64,000 nt of DNA from the NCBI RefSeq assembly GCF_013387455.1, contig NZ_VWNC01000001.1, positions 529,887-593,886 on the forward strand, in the 5' to 3' direction. The stretch comes from Mariprofundus sp. NF (GTDB lineage Bacteria > Pseudomonadota > Zetaproteobacteria > Mariprofundales > Mariprofundaceae). Under the pieces are notes generated by a model that had not been told where the DNA came from, searched no databases, and saw only the letters and a program-made list of their open reading frames with translations. Below are positions 55,836-64,000 of this stretch, piece by piece (the stretch's first letter is position 1; each line of letters opens with the position of its first letter). The position numbers and the translations under genes were made by a program.

Positions 55836-56363
55836 ATGCGTCCTAAGCCACCACCGAACTACCTTGCCGGTTATCCAGATGATCTGGTCGAGAGTATCAA
55901 TCAGATGATTGAGCAGAAGCGGCTGGCGGAGTGGCTGCTGAGCAGATATCCGCAGCGGCATGCGGTGCGCAGTGACAAAGCGCTTTATGAATACGTGATG
56001 GAGCTTAAATCTACCTGTCTGCGCAATGCCGGGCAGATCAATCGGGTAGCGTTTGATAATACACTGCATCTCACCCGCAATGCGCTGGGCATGCACACCA
56101 GCAAGACGCAGGTGCATGGGGCAAAGCTTAAAGCCAAACGTGAGATTCATGTGGCAACGATGTTTAAAAATATGCCGCCCGAGTTTCTGCGTATGATTGT
56201 GGTTCACGAACTGGCCCACATCAAAGAGTCCGACCATAACAAAGCCTTCTACAAACTCTGCTGCAATATGGAGCCGGAGTACCACCAGCTGGAATTCAAT
56301 CTCCGCGCCTACCTCACCTATATCGAATCAGGTGGTGAACCGCTCTGGAAAACTACAAAGTAA
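55836..56363 (+). CDS. YgjP-like (DUF45/WLM) metallopeptidase
   Basis: The 175-aa protein shows the zinc-peptidase motif HELAHIKESDHNKAF with a following family-typical C-terminal helix (YHQLEFNLRAYLTYIE). The HExxH ligands are complete. It is divergent from the radical SAM gene and convergent with the fusion enzyme gene. Confidence 0.8.
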   Translation: MRPKPPPNYLAGYPDDLVESINQMIEQKRLAEWLLSRYPQRHAVRSDKALYEYVMELKSTCLRNAGQINRVAFDNTLHLTRNALGMHTSKTQVHGAKLKAKREIHVATMFKNMPPEFLRMIVVHELAHIKESDHNKAFYKLCCNMEPEYHQLEFNLRAYLTYIESGGEPLWKTTK

Positions 56364-56383
56364 AGGCGAGAGCCTTGCAACTG

Positions 56384-57943
56384 TTAATCAGCAGTTTTCT
56401 TGATCCACTCCAGCTTGTAGAGATCCAGCCGCCGGTCCTTGGAATTACGTACGCTGCCCTTGTGACGCATCATCTTGAGTTTTCTCAGATCAAGGTCGGC
56501 AACCAGACTCATCTCAGTGTTCGGGGTCGCCTCAGCGGCAATGGCATCGTGCGGGAAGGCGTAATCCGAAGGGGTGAAGATGGCGGATTGGGAGTACTGG
56601 ATATCCATATTCTCGACATTGGGCAGATTGCCCACGCTGCCGGTCATCACCACATAACACTCGTTTTCGATCGCACGCGCCTGCGCGCAACGGCGCACGC
56701 GCTCATAGGCATTCTTGGTGTCGGTCCAGTAGGGAACAAAGAGAATCTGCATGCCCTGCTCGGCCAGCAGGCGTGGCAACTCCGGGAACTCCACATCGTA
56801 ACAGATCAGGATGCCGATGCGTCCGACATCGGTATCGAAAGCGGCCAGTTTATCGCCTCCGGTCAGCCCCCAGCAGGCGTGCTCATCCGGTGTGATATGC
56901 AGCTTGTACTGGCGATCCCAAGAGCCATCCCGGCGCAGCAGGTAACATACGTTGCGCAGTACATTGTCCTCATACTCCGGCATGCTGCCGGCGATAATAT
57001 TGATGTTGTACTCGACAGCCAGGCGCTGCAGCTCTTCGCGCACCGGTTCGGTGAATGCCGCCATATCCCGGATCGCTTCAGCCGGATTATCCTGATTGAG
57101 TTGCCCCATAAGCGGGAAATTGAAGAACTCCGGAAAGAGTACAAAATCTGCGTGATAACCGGCAATGGTATCGACAAAATACTCCACCTGTGTCATCAGA
57201 TCCTTGAACGTTTCGGCGGGGCGCATCTGCCACTGCACGGCACCCACCCTGACTTCCCGCTTCTGTCGCTTCAGCGAGGAGGCATTATCGCTGTATTGAA
57301 TATTGATCCACTCCAGCAGTGTCGCCGTAGCCCCTGACTCACGATCTTCCGGTGCGTAGTTGCGCAGCAGCGAACGCACATGAAAACCGTTACTCAACTG
57401 GAAACTGAGCACAGGATCATGAATCTCCTTGTTACAGACCTGCCGGATATATGCAGCAGGTGTCATCGTTGCGGCATATTGCCGGTAGCCGGGAATGCGA
57501 CCACCGGCGACAATTCGGCGCAGGTTCAGCCGTTCGCACAGCGCCTTGCGTGCTTCGTAGAGACGGCGCCCGATGCGCAAGCCACGGTAATCGGGATGCA
57601 CGAATATATCGATGCCATAGAGCGTTTCGCCACTGCTATCGTGGGTAGTGAGGAAGCCGTTGCCGCCAATCTCATCATAGGTGTGGTCATCGCCGTAAAG
57701 ATCGTACTCAACAATCACGCTGATCGCTGCCGCCACGACGCGGCCGTGATCCTCAATGCAGATCTGCCCTTCAGGGAAGACGGCCAGCTGCGAGAGAAAC
57801 TGATCCCGGCTCCAGGAGCCTCCGAGTGATGGATATGCTGCATCCATCGTCTCCTTGAAGCTTTCGTAGTCTTCTACTGTGAGGGTTCGCAATACCAGCT
57901 TGTGTTCGTCATCGGTTGTATCATCGGTGAATGGTTCAGTCAT
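56384..57943 (-). CDS. GNAT acetyltransferase-nitrilase fusion
   Basis: The 519-aa protein joins an N-terminal GNAT domain (about residues 12-185; RGLRIGRRLYEARKAL acetyl-CoA site) to a C-terminal nitrilase/carbon-nitrogen hydrolase domain with the catalytic Glu in FPEFFNFPL, Lys in QYKLHITPDE and Cys in ILICYDVEFPEL. The fusion is known in other bacteria; the substrate is not. It would hydrolyse an amide and acetylate an amine. Confidence 0.85.
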   Translation of the reverse strand: MTEPFTDDTTDDEHKLVLRTLTVEDYESFKETMDAAYPSLGGSWSRDQFLSQLAVFPEGQICIEDHGRVVAAAISVIVEYDLYGDDHTYDEIGGNGFLTTHDSSGETLYGIDIFVHPDYRGLRIGRRLYEARKALCERLNLRRIVAGGRIPGYRQYAATMTPAAYIRQVCNKEIHDPVLSFQLSNGFHVRSLLRNYAPEDRESGATATLLEWINIQYSDNASSLKRQKREVRVGAVQWQMRPAETFKDLMTQVEYFVDTIAGYHADFVLFPEFFNFPLMGQLNQDNPAEAIRDMAAFTEPVREELQRLAVEYNINIIAGSMPEYEDNVLRNVCYLLRRDGSWDRQYKLHITPDEHACWGLTGGDKLAAFDTDVGRIGILICYDVEFPELPRLLAEQGMQILFVPYWTDTKNAYERVRRCAQARAIENECYVVMTGSVGNLPNVENMDIQYSQSAIFTPSDYAFPHDAIAAEATPNTEMSLVADLDLRKLKMMRHKGSVRNSKDRRLDLYKLEWIKKTAD

Positions 57944-58343
57944 AACAGGTTTACTCCGGGGCGTTTGCCAGTAGAGGTGATATTACTCCCCGATGCATCC
58001 ATGTTGAACAGATTTCGTAATCCGGGTAGCAACTGAGCGACCGGGGTCATGCACTATTTAGACGATCCCACGCTCTGTTCAGATCAGGAGTGTGGCTTTG
58101 CAAGAGCTGACCCCGAGTTTCCGCAAGCTGTCATTTAATCCCCGTTACGAAAAAGGCAGCCGATTGGCTGCCTTTTCTAATTGATAACGCTGAGTTTCCC
58201 TCTCTTTTCAAATCCCGGTATAGCAGAAGAAAATGAATTTACTGGGAAATGCATCAGATTTTTTTGAGTGTAGATGCAAACGTAAATTTATTGTCTATAA
58301 TAAAGCTTAAGTGATGAAAGAACCTGTCTAGGAAGGAGAGGGC
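57944..58343. other. spacer with inverted CGGGGTCA repeats and a terminator
   Basis: This 400-base stretch holds an inverted pair CGGGGTCA (58042-58049) and TGACCCCG (58108-58115), a stem of AAAAGGCAGCC/GGCTGCCTTTT (58151-58177), and a TATAAT at 58296 upstream of the hybrid kinase gene. The pattern resembles dispersed REP-like remnants. No gene was recognised. Confidence 0.5.
58151..58178. terminator. orphan intrinsic terminator
   Basis: AAAAGGCAGCC/GGCTGCCTTTT stem with a GATT loop and flanking A and T runs. No gene ends close to it. Confidence 0.7.
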
Positions 58344-60113
58344 GTGACAATGCAAAGCTTACGGAAGAGTTTGGCGATTAAACTATTAGTACTGTTTCTA
58401 GCCTCATGTCTGATGGCATTGGCCCTTTCTGCAGTCGATTTTACTGAGACATTCCATGAATTTTCCAGAGCGCATGAAGATTGGGAGCTCGATGAACTGA
58501 TCTTGGCCATATTCTTTTTCAGTGTTGGTCTGCTGCTGCTCTTTTTTCAAAATGTTACAGAAAACCTTGAGGTAGAAGACAAGCTGGCCGTAAATAGTCA
58601 TCAGCTCCTGAAATATAGGAATGCAATCATGCAGATGAATGAGTCTGTTATTATCACTGATCAGAGCGGCAGAATTGAGTTTGTGAACCCTGCTTTTTCT
58701 ACCATCACCGGTTACAGCGAGGATGATGTTGTTGGTAAAGATCCATCTGTGCTTAAAAGTTCTGCCCAGGATCCGAAGTATTACGATGAGCTGTGGCAGA
58801 CCATCAGTCGGGGAGAGGTTTGGAAGGGGGAGTTGATTGACCGTAAAAAGGATGGTTCTTTTTATCCGGCTGAGATGACTATTTCGCCGCTATTTCGTGA
58901 GGATGGCTCTATCTCTCACTATATTGCAGTTCAGCAGGATGTAAGTGAAAAAAGAGAGTTGGAAGAGCGATTCCATCATATGCAGAAAATGGAGGCGATC
59001 GGCACGCTGGTTGGTGGCATTGCTCACGATTTTAATAATACCCTGTCAGGAATTTCGGCCAACGCATTCCTGGCGAAAAGAAAGGCCTCACTTCCTGATG
59101 ATACAGTCCGCAGGCTTGAGACCATTGAGTCACTCTCTTTTGGTGCCGGTGAAATGATCTCCAAGCTGCTCTCATTTGCGCGCAAAGGTGTAATGAACAT
59201 GGTCTCTTTGGAAGTGACATCACTGTTTCAGGGGGCGATGGAGACAAGCAGGCTGTTGGTATCCAAAAACGTCACATTGACGTTTAAAAACTGTATCAGC
59301 AAAACATACATCATAGGTGATGCTGATCTTCTGTACCAGGTGATGATGAATCTGATTAACAATGCCTGTGATGCTGTGGAGGAGGTTCGTGAAGCACCAT
59401 CGGTAACAGTTACAGTGGATGAGCTTATCGAAGATGATCTCTTCATCAGCAGATTTGGTGCAAGCAAAGGCATGGGCTTTGTGCATGTGGCTGTCTCTGA
59501 CAATGGCATTGGCATTGATGCTGAAACAATCCAATATATTTTTGACCCCTACTTTACAACCAAAGAGCAAGGTAAAGGCACTGGGCTGGGATTGGCAATG
59601 ATTTTTGGCACTGTGAAGTCTCATAATGGCTATATTGATGTAGAGAGTGAACCGGGGTTGGGAAGCACCTTTCACCTCTACCTGCCAGTGATTCAGGCGT
59701 CACTACATCAGCCTGAGGATAAAGCAAGTAGGGAGGAGACCTTCAATGGCAACATGGAAACCATTCTCTTTGTAGATGATAATGATGAAATTAATGAAGG
59801 TATGACGACCGTGATTCGAGACCTGAATTATCGGGTGTTAAGCTGCTCCAATGGCAAGGAGGGGCTAGAGCTATATAAGCAGCATCTTGATGAGATCTCT
59901 CTGGTGGTTATGGATGTTGTGATGCCGGTGATGAGTGGCCCTGAGGCGGCTAAAACGATGCGGGAGATCAATCCCGATGTGAAGATCATTTTAATCTCTG
60001 GTTATGACCTCTCCCATGAACTCGACGATGAGATCAATCATGATGAGCTGATCCATAAGCCATTCTCTATTCGTAAGATCAGTGAGACCATCTATAGGAC
60101 CATTTATGCGTGA
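58344..60113 (+). CDS. PAS-domain hybrid histidine kinase
   Basis: The 589-aa kinase has two N-terminal membrane helices (about 8-32 and 50-72), a PAS domain (about 88-205, YRNAIMQMNESVIITDQSGRIE), a His-kinase core with the phospho-His in GGIAHDFNNTLSGISA, an ATPase domain (VMMNLINNACDAVEEV, GIDAETIQYIF, GKGTGLGLAMIFG) and a C-terminal receiver (ILFVDDNDEIN, VVMDVVMPV, IHKPF). The HDFNN form is typical of the NtrB-like group. GTG 58344 has GGAAGGAG upstream. Confidence 0.9.
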   Translation: MTMQSLRKSLAIKLLVLFLASCLMALALSAVDFTETFHEFSRAHEDWELDELILAIFFFSVGLLLLFFQNVTENLEVEDKLAVNSHQLLKYRNAIMQMNESVIITDQSGRIEFVNPAFSTITGYSEDDVVGKDPSVLKSSAQDPKYYDELWQTISRGEVWKGELIDRKKDGSFYPAEMTISPLFREDGSISHYIAVQQDVSEKRELEERFHHMQKMEAIGTLVGGIAHDFNNTLSGISANAFLAKRKASLPDDTVRRLETIESLSFGAGEMISKLLSFARKGVMNMVSLEVTSLFQGAMETSRLLVSKNVTLTFKNCISKTYIIGDADLLYQVMMNLINNACDAVEEVREAPSVTVTVDELIEDDLFISRFGASKGMGFVHVAVSDNGIGIDAETIQYIFDPYFTTKEQGKGTGLGLAMIFGTVKSHNGYIDVESEPGLGSTFHLYLPVIQASLHQPEDKASREETFNGNMETILFVDDNDEINEGMTTVIRDLNYRVLSCSNGKEGLELYKQHLDEISLVVMDVVMPVMSGPEAAKTMREINPDVKIILISGYDLSHELDDEINHDELIHKPFSIRKISETIYRTIYA

Positions 60114-60193
60114 ATGCTTCTGCCTGAGAAAGGGATGTAAACCATTTGAGCTGTTTTGTGTAATGAGACTCTCACTAACAGAGAAGATAAGTC

Positions 60194-60568
60194 GTGACGA
60201 TTGAGTATCATATCGATGATGAAACTGGTGTTGTCTTTACACGCCTAATCGGACGCGTTGAAATCAATGACTTCGTTGAGCATCAAAGAAGATTGGCAGA
60301 AGATGACAATTTCAATGGCAATGGCTGTGAACTGATTGATACAACTAGCGGGAGTGTTGGTGAGGGGCTGGGGTTCAGGTCATTCTCACAAATTTCAGAT
60401 ACAAGTCCTTGGCTGCCTGATGCACGCAGGGCAATCGTGGTTTCAAGCAATCTCACCTATGGGCTGGCAAATGTGTTTAGTATGATCATGGGCAGAGAGC
60501 ATGGTGAGATTGCGGTGTTTAAAGATATTGATGCTGCCTCTGCATGGCTTGGCATTGATCGTTCCTGA
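60194..60568 (+). CDS. SpoIIAA/STAS-like protein
   Basis: The 124-aa protein has a STAS-like fold typical of the SpoIIAA-like family (VVFTRLIGRVEINDFVEHQRRLAEDDNF, ELIDTTSG, REHGEIAVFKDIDAASAWLGI). Start GTG 60194. Following the hybrid kinase in the same direction, it may be a signalling partner, but function is unknown. Confidence 0.7.
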   Translation: MTIEYHIDDETGVVFTRLIGRVEINDFVEHQRRLAEDDNFNGNGCELIDTTSGSVGEGLGFRSFSQISDTSPWLPDARRAIVVSSNLTYGLANVFSMIMGREHGEIAVFKDIDAASAWLGIDRS

Positions 60569-60628
60569 AACAGTTAACTAATCTAGCAGCGCTCTTATAT
60601 GCTGGCTGATAATATTGATTGAGAAAAA

Positions 60629-60636
60629 CGGGGTCA
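60629..60636 (+). repeat. CGGGGTCA copy (REP-like remnant)
   Basis: The same 8-base element seen in the pair at 58042 and 58108 occurs downstream of the STAS-like gene in the context AAAAACGGGGTCAGGC. Confidence 0.35.
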
Positions 60637-60679
60637 GGCATGAGTTGTTGAGTTGCTTGATATTCTGGGGCCGCATTAC

Positions 60680-61213
60680 TTAATTCTCCTCCATCATCAT
60701 GACCAGCAGATCGGTGGGGCCGGGGTCGATTCCGGCCTGGAAGAGGAGGGTAGTGGCCTGGCCGCGGTGGTGGGTCTGGTGGTTGAAAAAGTGCTGCAAT
60801 AACTCACCCAAAGCGCGCTGCTGTTTCTCGCCTGCGAAGTTGCGGTAGCGGATCGGTTCTGCGAGTAGCTTATCTGTCCAGGTTTCGGAAAAATCGAGGA
60901 TCAGGCCATCGAGTGCGCGGCGGTTGTCGGTGAGTTCGGAGAAATCATCAAAGAGGATTTCACGCAGGGAGGCGGGGGTAGGGAACTCGGTGAGCGGGTG
61001 GGCCAGAGCTTCGCGGCAGTCAGGATTGGTGGCAAAGCGGTGCAGCCAGAAGAGATCGGCAATCAGGATATGGTTGAGGGTGCCAAGGATCGAACCGAAA
61101 TAGGCATCACGATCCTCTGCGATGGCATCGGCAGGCAGCTCTTTTACTTTCGCAAACAGCTTGTCGTTCATCCAGTGGTTATAACGTGCCATGTTCTGTA
61201 ACAACTCAATCAT
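60680..61213 (-). CDS. DinB family protein
   Basis: The 177-aa four-helix protein of the DinB/DfsA family has the metal-binding histidines: His47 in GTLNHILIADLFWLHR and the HFFNHQTHHRGQ segment. Many members act as thiol-dependent metalloenzymes. A truncated paralogue is at 63660-63794. Its start lies upstream of a 22-bp palindrome region. Confidence 0.85.
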   Translation of the reverse strand: MIELLQNMARYNHWMNDKLFAKVKELPADAIAEDRDAYFGSILGTLNHILIADLFWLHRFATNPDCREALAHPLTEFPTPASLREILFDDFSELTDNRRALDGLILDFSETWTDKLLAEPIRYRNFAGEKQQRALGELLQHFFNHQTHHRGQATTLLFQAGIDPGPTDLLVMMMEEN

Positions 61214-61301
61214 TCAAAACTTAACCAGAGGGAAAAGTAGCTCCTGCTACCCTAAAGCGTCCATTGCAATGGCTGTAGCATAGCACACCTGAAATATTCT
61301 G

Positions 61302-61323
61302 CTGTCCCCCAAATGGGGGACAG
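61302..61323. repeat. 22-bp palindrome, copy 1
   Basis: GTCCCCC-AAAT-GGGGGAC palindrome between the methyltransferase and dinB. An almost identical copy is at 63837-63857. It resembles REP-type elements. Confidence 0.6.
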
Positions 61324-61330
61324 CACTAGT

Positions 61331-62065
61331 TCACCACACCCCCGGAAGAAGACGAAAGCGCACCCGCTGGCAGTAATCGCTATAACCCTGCAGCTCATCT
61401 TGCAGGGTTTTCTCTTCAAAGCGGATGCGGATCAGGAAGATCGAAGAGAGCAGAATGCCAAAGGGCAGTGTCCAGAGTGAACCCAGCGCCAGTGGCAGAC
61501 AGATATTCATGGTGATGAAACCGGTGTACATGGGGTGGCGAACATAGGCGTAGGGGCCGGAATCGATCACCTGATGATTACGCTCACGTTGTATCTCAAC
61601 TATCGGTGATGCGAAGCTGTTCTCCTGCATCACCCGCAGAATCAGCCATAGTGCCCAGCTCACGCCTGCAAAACCGATAATCTCAATAGCCAGCGGCATA
61701 TCCGACCAGCCGAAACGTATGGCATCGAGACCGGGGAGTAAGAGGAAGGGGATAAACAGTAGTGTGAATAGCAGTGCAAACAGCTTGTCCCGTTGTTGCA
61801 TCGATGGATTCAGGACTCTCATGCGGCTTTTGAGCAGGGCCGGATCATGCTTTTTCAGCCAGAGGGTCATGCGCAATGAGTAGGTGAATTGCACGATGAT
61901 ATAGGTCCAGGCCTCAGGCCAGTTAAACGTGCCAGCCGTGCCGAACAGGATGGCGGCGATCAGGCCGAAGCCGAGAATAAAGCGGGTGATCACTCTCGCC
62001 GTTGATATATCTCCGCCGCGCATCAGCTCATTAAACATCTTCTTCATATTACGAGCATAAACCAT
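61331..62065 (-). CDS. isoprenylcysteine carboxyl methyltransferase-like protein
   Basis: The 244-aa membrane protein has several helices and, toward the C-terminus, the RHPMYTGF motif typical of ICMT/NnrU-type methyltransferases (GPYAYVRHPMYTGFITMNICLPLALGS, EEKTL, YCQRVRFRLLPGVW). The bacterial substrate is unknown. An internal start at MKKMFNEL is possible. Confidence 0.8.
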   Translation of the reverse strand: MVYARNMKKMFNELMRGGDISTARVITRFILGFGLIAAILFGTAGTFNWPEAWTYIIVQFTYSLRMTLWLKKHDPALLKSRMRVLNPSMQQRDKLFALLFTLLFIPFLLLPGLDAIRFGWSDMPLAIEIIGFAGVSWALWLILRVMQENSFASPIVEIQRERNHQVIDSGPYAYVRHPMYTGFITMNICLPLALGSLWTLPFGILLSSIFLIRIRFEEKTLQDELQGYSDYCQRVRFRLLPGVW

Positions 62066-62110
62066 TTTACCGTTTTGCAGAGCTATTGATTGTTCAGACA
62101 GGTCGACGCT

Positions 62111-63154
62111 TCAACCCTTCTCATCCGGCAACTGGAGGCGGATTTTGCGTATCTCTGGAAGCAGCTCGAAAAAGAGATCGATCAGTTCGGGATCAAAATG
62201 GGCTCCGCGTTCGTTTTGCAGAAGCTCGAGAACTTTTTCCTCTGGCCAGGCCGGTTTGTATATTCGTTCGGAGGAGAGGGCATCATAGACATCGACAATG
62301 GCGACGATTCGGGCAGATATGGGAATGGCTTCACCGGCAAGCTGATTGGGGTAACCCTGACCATTCCACTTCTCATGATGGCCAATGGCGATCTGGTGGG
62401 CCATCTCAATCATCCGAATCTCACTACTTTTAAGCATCTCACCACCGATAAAAGCGTGGCGCTCCATGATCCTGCGCTCTTCAGTATCCAGCCTGCCGGG
62501 TTTCAACAACACGTAATCGGGAATGCCAACCTTGCCGATGTCATGCATGGGAGCAGCAAGGCGGATATCGTCTAGATCTTGCAGACTCCAGCCCAATGCT
62601 TTGGCTATAAGTTCTGAATAGAGACCGATACGGCGGATATGGGCACCAGTCTCCTCATCGCGCCAGTTGGATACATCCAGCAGCCGGTGGGCCAGCTCCT
62701 CCTCACCCTTGCGAATCAGTGCTGTGCGGCGATGCACCTCCAGCTCCAGTTCATCTTTGCTGAGCATGTTTTCGCGTGCCAACTGGTGTATCTGTTGCTG
62801 GCGGGTATATGACTCACCCAGATGTTCCAGCAACAGCAGCGGTTTACCATCGGAGTGCATTGCCCGCGCAGCCAGTGGCCACTCACGCCCCTCTGCGTCT
62901 GACTGAATCCAGGGGTCACAGCTGATCGTTCCCTCTCTGCCACTGATCCAGAGATCTTCGGCATCGGGAAAAAATGTATCGAGTACAAGGAAATCCTCAC
63001 TCAGTGAGACCTCACTTCCAACCTTGAACCCGGTTTGACTGAGCTTACCTGTCCATGCAGGTGGGGGTGCCAGCACAAGAAAACGATCTTCGCCAATGCG
63101 CTCTAACAGCAATATATCCATACTGGAGAATAGTGAGTGAAGAGCGATCTTCAC
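62111..63154 (-). CDS. HD-GYP domain protein
   Basis: The 347-aa protein has an unfamiliar N-terminal half (residues 1-140, with a coiled segment) and a C-terminal HD-GYP domain: HDIGKVGIP, HAFIGGEML, and HHEKWNGQGYP (GYP signature). It probably hydrolyses c-di-GMP. It overlaps the GTPase gene by 4 bp, suggesting GTPase-controlled phosphodiesterase. Confidence 0.9.
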   Translation of the reverse strand: MKIALHSLFSSMDILLLERIGEDRFLVLAPPPAWTGKLSQTGFKVGSEVSLSEDFLVLDTFFPDAEDLWISGREGTISCDPWIQSDAEGREWPLAARAMHSDGKPLLLLEHLGESYTRQQQIHQLARENMLSKDELELEVHRRTALIRKGEEELAHRLLDVSNWRDEETGAHIRRIGLYSELIAKALGWSLQDLDDIRLAAPMHDIGKVGIPDYVLLKPGRLDTEERRIMERHAFIGGEMLKSSEIRMIEMAHQIAIGHHEKWNGQGYPNQLAGEAIPISARIVAIVDVYDALSSERIYKPAWPEEKVLELLQNERGAHFDPELIDLFFELLPEIRKIRLQLPDEKG

Positions 63155-63663
63155 ACTGCAACCTCCAGACCAAGCATCAGACGACCCAGCGCTTCGAATA
63201 TCAGCTCAACCTGTTCACCCGTTTTGGCACTGGTCAGGAAAATGCGCCAGCCATCCTCTTTTAGCGCTTCAATCTGATCATCTGTTATCTGCCAGTGATC
63301 TTTAAGATCCACCTTATTCAGCACCAGAATAAACGCGGCCTCAGGGTAGTCAGAGCGTATCCGTTCATAGAGTTCGAGTGACTTCTCAAGGGAGGAAGAG
63401 CGGGTGCCATCGGCTACGAGAATAAAACCGGAGCTGCCGCGCAGAAAATTCTGCTGCAGGCTGTTGAAGGTATCCTCGCCAGCCAGATCCCAGAGCATCA
63501 TGTTCAGTTGATGGTTATCAATGCTGATCTGTTTTTTATCGACTTTAACGCCGACACTGGTCTGATACTTCTCCTCGAAGATGCTGACGATAAAACGGCG
63601 GATCAGGCTGGTTTTACCCACCGCAAATGATCCGAGCATGCATACTTTTTTGGAGATTATCAT
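63151..63663 (-). CDS. Ras-like small GTPase
   Basis: The 170-aa GTPase shows the P-loop GSFAVGKTSL (residues 12-21), a switch II DLAGED, the NKVDL guanine motif and the TSAK motif of Rab/Rho-like bacterial GTPases. It overlaps the HD-GYP gene by 4 bp, so the two form an operon. MglA-type partners (roadblock proteins) are not nearby. Confidence 0.88.
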   Translation of the reverse strand: MIISKKVCMLGSFAVGKTSLIRRFIVSIFEEKYQTSVGVKVDKKQISIDNHQLNMMLWDLAGEDTFNSLQQNFLRGSSGFILVADGTRSSSLEKSLELYERIRSDYPEAAFILVLNKVDLKDHWQITDDQIEALKEDGWRIFLTSAKTGEQVELIFEALGRLMLGLEVAV

Positions 63664-63794
63664 AAAGGGCTAAACCCGTAGGGAAGGAGGGGGGCGCGCT
63701 GCAGACTATCGGCAGGATGTTTGCAATGCTTCGCAAATAGTTTGCGATTCATCCACTGGTTATAACGTGCTATCCATTGCAGTTGTTTGAGCAT
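63660..63794 (-). pseudogene. truncated DinB paralogue
   Basis: ATG 63794 has a GGGAG site and opens 44 residues: the first 30 (MLKQLQWIARYNQWMNRKLFAKHCKHPAD) match the N-terminus of the DinB protein at 60680. It then shifts to unrelated sequence and stops. It overlaps the GTPase start by 4 bp. Remnant of a former dinB copy, perhaps truncated by the rearrangement that brought the IS. Confidence 0.65.
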
Positions 63795-63836
63795 TCCTAC
63801 TCCCATGTCGTGATCATAGCAGAAAACATCAACTTT

Positions 63837-63857
63837 GCTGTCCCCCAAATGGGGGAC
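63837..63857. repeat. palindrome, copy 2
   Basis: GTCCCCC-AAAT-GGGGGAC, identical to the copy at 61302 over 20 bases, upstream of the truncated dinB and beside the IS end. Confidence 0.6.
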
Positions 63858-63873
63858 GTAGCTATTGGACGTG

Positions 63874-64000
63874 TGTCTCGTCCTAAAATACGTTGACGTT
63901 TTTTTATTCAAGCCGGCTGCCAATGGCAGTCGGCTTTTTTATGCACCTCTTCGGGTGTTTTCATTCCCAGGCTGAGGTGCGGCCTGAGTCGATTATATGC
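63874..64000 (-). mobile_element. IS3-family insertion sequence, right-edge fragment
   Basis: The segment starts with a probable terminal repeat TGTCTCGTCCTAAAATA (63874) and contains the transposase C-terminus. The element continues beyond the window, so its size, other end and target duplication cannot be seen. Confidence 0.7.
63908..64000 (-). CDS. IS3-family transposase OrfB, C-terminal fragment
   Basis: The minus-strand frame enters at the right edge and reads 30 residues (AYNRLRPHLSLGMKTPEEVH then a short tail) to TGA at 63908. YNxxRPHxSLxxxTPEEV is the classic C-terminal signature of IS3-family DDE transposases. The rest lies outside the window. A stem with a T run in the plus direction (about 63911-63947) coincides with its end. 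Confidence 0.8.
   Translation of the reverse strand, partial: AYNRLRPHLSLGMKTPEEVHKKADCHWQPA

Noticed and set aside
56375..57337. A 320-codon plus-strand ORF opposite the GNAT-nitrilase fusion
   Set aside because: The fusion has complete catalytic motifs; the antisense frame has none.
63795..63923. N-terminal extension of the truncated DinB reading frame to 63923
   Set aside because: The extension reads through the IS terminal repeat, so the in-frame opening is chance; the DinB homology begins at ATG 63794.

Overview
The window is about 64 kb of chromosome from a Gram-negative bacterium: two porins, lipoproteins, a POTRA-domain protein and a pst operon of proteobacterial type are present. 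Gene content and protein style fit a proteobacterium, and I lean toward a marine iron-oxidising zetaproteobacterium (Mariprofundus-like). That assignment is an impression from the proteins and was not tested against a database. Coding density is high. The only visible mobile element is an IS3-type end cut by the right edge. I found no rRNA, tRNA or CRISPR array.

Left part (1-23 kb). A small lipoprotein, a DUF218 protein and sucA-sucB (2-oxoglutarate dehydrogenase E1 and E2) come first, followed by a cyclic-nucleotide-binding protein. A large exported coiled-coil/POTRA protein, htpG, a DNA-deoxyinosine glycosylase and a ComEC-like metallo-beta-lactamase-fold protein follow. Then comes a long minus-strand housekeeping run: xseA, an M23 peptidase, a receiver protein, a SPOR protein, ggt, folK, a deoxynucleoside kinase, panB-panC-panD, a FAD-dependent oxidoreductase and a 3D-domain protein. 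Between the glycosylase and the MBL protein lies a compact RNA-like locus: a 14-codon ORF with a perfect Shine-Dalgarno that can be sequestered by a 9-bp complement after the stop codon, then a terminator.

Centre (22.9-48.3 kb). This is a phosphate/polyphosphate island. It holds ppk1, ppx, three tandem ppk2 genes, two Na+/Pi cotransporter genes each followed by a small coiled-coil protein gene, a DUF47-pit pair, pstS-pstC-pstA-pstB-phoU, two paralogous porins, and an operon of a cNMP-binding protein with phoB and phoR. Several genes share one promoter design: TGTCA half-sites spaced 11 bp, with a -10-like hexamer (TAGNAT in the best cases) starting 16 bp after the last half-site. By this criterion the probable Pho regulon also includes a non-canonical receiver protein, a 49-residue unknown protein, and one of the coiled-coil proteins. 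Between pstS and the first porin is a 0.4-kb array of about 73-bp units, each made of three hairpins whose stems differ between units but stay self-complementary while loops and junctions are conserved. A run of four hairpins also sits in the leader of the second Na+/Pi cotransporter gene.

Right part (48.3-64 kb). Signalling genes are a haem-type GGDEF protein, a hybrid histidine kinase, a STAS-like protein, and an HD-GYP protein paired with a small Ras-like GTPase. A GH130 glycoside phosphorylase, a GPH-type transporter with an unusual extramembrane insert and a LysE exporter form one unit. A ParE/RelE toxin-antitoxin pair, a GyrI-like protein, a radical SAM protein, a YgjP-type metallopeptidase, a GNAT-nitrilase fusion, DinB, an isoprenylcysteine-methyltransferase-like protein, a DinB remnant and the IS3-type end complete the window.
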